From: a virus
Virus record (IMG/VR): IMGVR_UViG_3300017437_000031
Location: 1-24,435 of that record
DNA length: 24,435 bases
Direction: 5' to 3' (one strand)
In this document: positions 22,263 to 24,435 of the stretch, piece after piece
How the letters are laid out: each line of letters opens with the position of its first letter
Numbering within the stretch: the stretch's first letter is position 1
Made by a program: the position numbers and the translations under genes
The notes under the pieces: model-generated
The model's input: the letters and a program-made list of their open reading frames with translations, nothing else
Database searches by the model: none
Told to the model about the DNA's origin: nothing

Positions 22263-24435
22263 GCGAACGCATTGAACAAGAAACCTTACCAGATGTGTCT
22301 GTGAATGGGCGCCCTACTTTTGGTAATCAAAATCAAAATGAAGTTCAACCGGTGAGTGGGTTGGGGAACATCGGGAATAAACAACTCGGGATGCCGGGGA
22401 TTACCCTCGTCAACGGTACTATCGGTGGATGGAGGATCGCTGACCAACAGATTTCATCGGGGAGTGTGAGCATCAGTGCCGTTAATCAGTTAATGCTTTT
22501 CGGCGCAGCAACCGCTCCTCTTACGGGGACAGGTATCTATCTCGGCCTGGATGGTGGTTCGGCCTATGATTTCAGAGCTGGGAACCCCGCGGGTCAGTAC
22601 ATCCATTGGGACGGGTCAGCAGGGACGCTTACGGTGTCTGGGGCGCTTATCGCGGGAGAAATCCACATCCCTGACAGAGACACCACGGCAAACAGTTTCC
22701 ATGTTAATACTGGGGGAAACATGTGGATTGGCGCCACCGAGACTAATTTCAACGCGCTTAATCAAAACGCCCAGGTCTATTTTCTCAACACTGGCGCGGG
22801 ATTTACAAGAACAACTTTGCAGGTGGGACTCTCCACGGGAAACTTCATCACGATAGATGGGGCTAACCTTCGGATTCGCTCCAGCACCTACGTAACGGGT
22901 GTTTCGGGCTTCACGGTTGAGCCAACACTCGTGGAGGCGGAGAATCTTCTCGCGCGTGGGATGATGCGCGGTTCCGTCTTTCAATTTGACATTATTTCAT
23001 CAGTAGGCGGACAGGTTATGGTGGCAAACAGTGACACTCTGTCAACTGACATGACGGCTTTAGATGCTTCTACTCTCACGATTCGCGGTTTATCAGCTAC
23101 CCTCGCAGTCAATGACATCCTCGTCATGCGGGCAACGACTGCTTTAGGTATTCAAGAAGAGTGGTTGCGAGTCACTGCCATCGGCGCGGCGCCGACATAT
23201 ACGGTTACCCGTGACCTTGCGGGTTCATTCGCGGCAGATACGAATCCAATCTGGCAGGCAGGCACCCCTGTGGTAAAACAAGGCGTTTCAGACGGTGCCG
23301 CGGCCTTTTCAGGTGGATGGCTTCGGTTATTCGGTGAGGGCACCAATAGTCCCTATTACAGCGTCTACCAACGAACAGGGGTGGCCTATAATGCCTTCAC
23401 CGAACGAGTGCGGATGGGGAATCTCAATGGCTACCTTGATTATGTGGCGGACATTTTTGGGTTTGGAGTTGGGTCTTCAGTAGCGGGAGAAGCCAACATT
23501 ACCTTTGACCCAACCAACGGCATTCGGATACGCCAGGGGACAACGAATCTCATTACCATGGACATGGCAGGCACAGCCACACTTCTTAATCTAACTGTCG
23601 GCGGTTCTCTTAATATCTTAACTTCTGGAAACATACGGTCAGGCCAGACGGCCTATAATACGGGAACAGGATTTTTCCTTGAATATAATGCAGGGACACC
23701 ACGGTTCTCTATTGGTGATGGCGGGGTGTCGCAGTATCTAACTTGGGACGGAGTCACGCTAACAGTCAATGGCAGAACTTTTGGTTCTGAACCTACCTTT
23801 GGTGATGGGTCAGACGGCGCCGTGACGATTGCGGCCGACACAACACTCACCCGTGACATGTTTTATTCAACACTCACGGTAAACGCTGGATTTATTCTTA
23901 CCACTGATGGCTATCGTATTTTCTGCACAGGGACAGTGACAGTCAACGGGACGATTCAGCATAATGGTAATGCTGGAGTTGTTGGGACAGTTGGCGCAGC
24001 CGGAGCTAACGGTCCAGCAGGAGCAGGCGGGGCAGGCGGGGCAGGCGGGGCAGCGGCCACCGCACTCTCAAACACGCGATCATTATTTGGAAACCTCACG
24101 AATCAGGCAGGTGGCACAGGTGGAGATGGCGCCGCGGCTGGAGGAAACGGAGCGAACTCTGCGGCTGGAGCCGCAGGAACGGCATCTACCGCTTCGGTTG
24201 CGGCGGTAAATGGTGCCGCAGGTGGTGTAGGAGGCACCGCGGGTACTGGTGGTGGTGGTGGAGCTGGAGGTGGAGCTGGAAGTGGCGGAGCGGCTGGAGC
24301 AGGGGGAACAGCCGCAGAATCTGGCACTAAACCACGGGCATCGGCGACCGCTGTTCTGATGATTGACACTCGTTCTACCGTGGTGCAGCTTCAAGGCCCT
24401 GCCAATACGGGAGTATCATCGGGTGGCGGTGGCGG
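22259..24435 (+). CDS. Glycine-rich tail adhesin / receptor-binding fibre, truncated by the window edge
   Basis: Open from an ATGA-coupled start to the last base: 725 codons visible, no stop, so it is partial at its 3' end. The N-terminus (GIIGGWRI-type phrase TIGGWRIADQQISSGSVSI) is common in fibre and host-specificity proteins. The middle contains beta-rich fibre domains (VNTGGNMWIGATETNFNALN, GVSGFTVEPTLVEAEN). From about residue 520 comes FGDGSDGAVTIAADTTLTRD with YRIFCTGTVTVNGTI, a domain that often precedes glycine-rich adhesins. After this lies a stretch of more than 100 residues dominated by Gly and Ala (AGAGGAGGAGG, GTGGGGGAGGG), a probable polyglycine-type sandwich forming the receptor-binding tip. 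Confidence 0.85.
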   Translation, partial: MSERIEQETLPDVSVNGRPTFGNQNQNEVQPVSGLGNIGNKQLGMPGITLVNGTIGGWRIADQQISSGSVSISAVNQLMLFGAATAPLTGTGIYLGLDGGSAYDFRAGNPAGQYIHWDGSAGTLTVSGALIAGEIHIPDRDTTANSFHVNTGGNMWIGATETNFNALNQNAQVYFLNTGAGFTRTTLQVGLSTGNFITIDGANLRIRSSTYVTGVSGFTVEPTLVEAENLLARGMMRGSVFQFDIISSVGGQVMVANSDTLSTDMTALDASTLTIRGLSATLAVNDILVMRATTALGIQEEWLRVTAIGAAPTYTVTRDLAGSFAADTNPIWQAGTPVVKQGVSDGAAAFSGGWLRLFGEGTNSPYYSVYQRTGVAYNAFTERVRMGNLNGYLDYVADIFGFGVGSSVAGEANITFDPTNGIRIRQGTTNLITMDMAGTATLLNLTVGGSLNILTSGNIRSGQTAYNTGTGFFLEYNAGTPRFSIGDGGVSQYLTWDGVTLTVNGRTFGSEPTFGDGSDGAVTIAADTTLTRDMFYSTLTVNAGFILTTDGYRIFCTGTVTVNGTIQHNGNAGVVGTVGAAGANGPAGAGGAGGAGGAAATALSNTRSLFGNLTNQAGGTGGDGAAAGGNGANSAAGAAGTASTASVAAVNGAAGGVGGTAGTGGGGGAGGGAGSGGAAGAGGTAAESGTKPRASATAVLMIDTRSTVVQLQGPANTGVSSGGGG

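Noticed and set aside
24083-24394. Minus-strand Ser/Cys- or Pro/Ala-rich ORFs at the right end
   Set aside because: They are shadows of the Gly/Ala-rich tract of the adhesin gene.
1-24435. CRISPR array, tRNA gene, integrase or attachment site
   Set aside because: No regular repeat-spacer pattern, tRNA cloverleaf or recombinase motif was seen on either strand.

Overview
The window is part of a tailed double-stranded DNA phage or prophage (Caudoviricetes-like). Every convincing gene is on the + strand and the order is that of a virion morphogenesis block. No host gene, tRNA, rRNA, CRISPR array or integrase is visible, so the host cannot be named. Most genes lack a Shine-Dalgarno sequence, and several start in the context TCT-ATG.

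Layout: three short unknown ORFs (5-603); small and large terminase (643-2251); a Com-like zinc-finger micro-protein overlapping the terL stop; a GroES-like co-chaperonin (2644-2895); the portal (2892-4841); three small head-region proteins (4838-6024); an acidic scaffold-like protein (6138-6902); a small head protein (6913-7356); the major capsid protein (7377-9968); an HNH nuclease; a large beta-repeat fibre protein (10802-13766); a small structural protein; a second HNH nuclease; a second large fibre (14757-17882); a lysis cassette of XhlA-like protein, M23 endopeptidase and holin-like protein (17889-19135); two small ORFs; a connector-like protein; a putative tail/stabilisation protein; and a glycine-rich adhesin that runs off the right edge.

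The outstanding feature is intron density. The capsid gene looks like debris of several ORFs, but it is one 330-codon gene cut into five exons (235, 231, 32, 51 and 444 nt) by four group I introns (230, 298, 333 and 738 nt). The fourth intron carries a LAGLIDADG homing endonuclease. A fifth intron (316 nt) interrupts the downstream fibre gene. For all five, the exon/IGS P1 helix with a U.G pair at the 5' splice site, the terminal G, the P3 and P7 pairings and restored protein continuity can be read directly. All five have a 7-bp P3 of different sequence, so the pairing is kept while the bases change. Intron 3 of the capsid gene and the fibre intron sit after the same pentamer, ACGGT, which suggests movement between unlinked genes of one phage. 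With the two free-standing HNH nucleases, the region 7.4-14.8 kb holds eight probable mobile elements or nuclease genes.

The genes fit together as a head, tail and lysis programme: terminase and portal package DNA; scaffold, capsid and possibly the phage GroES build the head; the connector and fibre proteins complete the tail; the M23 enzyme and small membrane proteins release progeny. Capsid and fibre production would depend on accurate RNA splicing.
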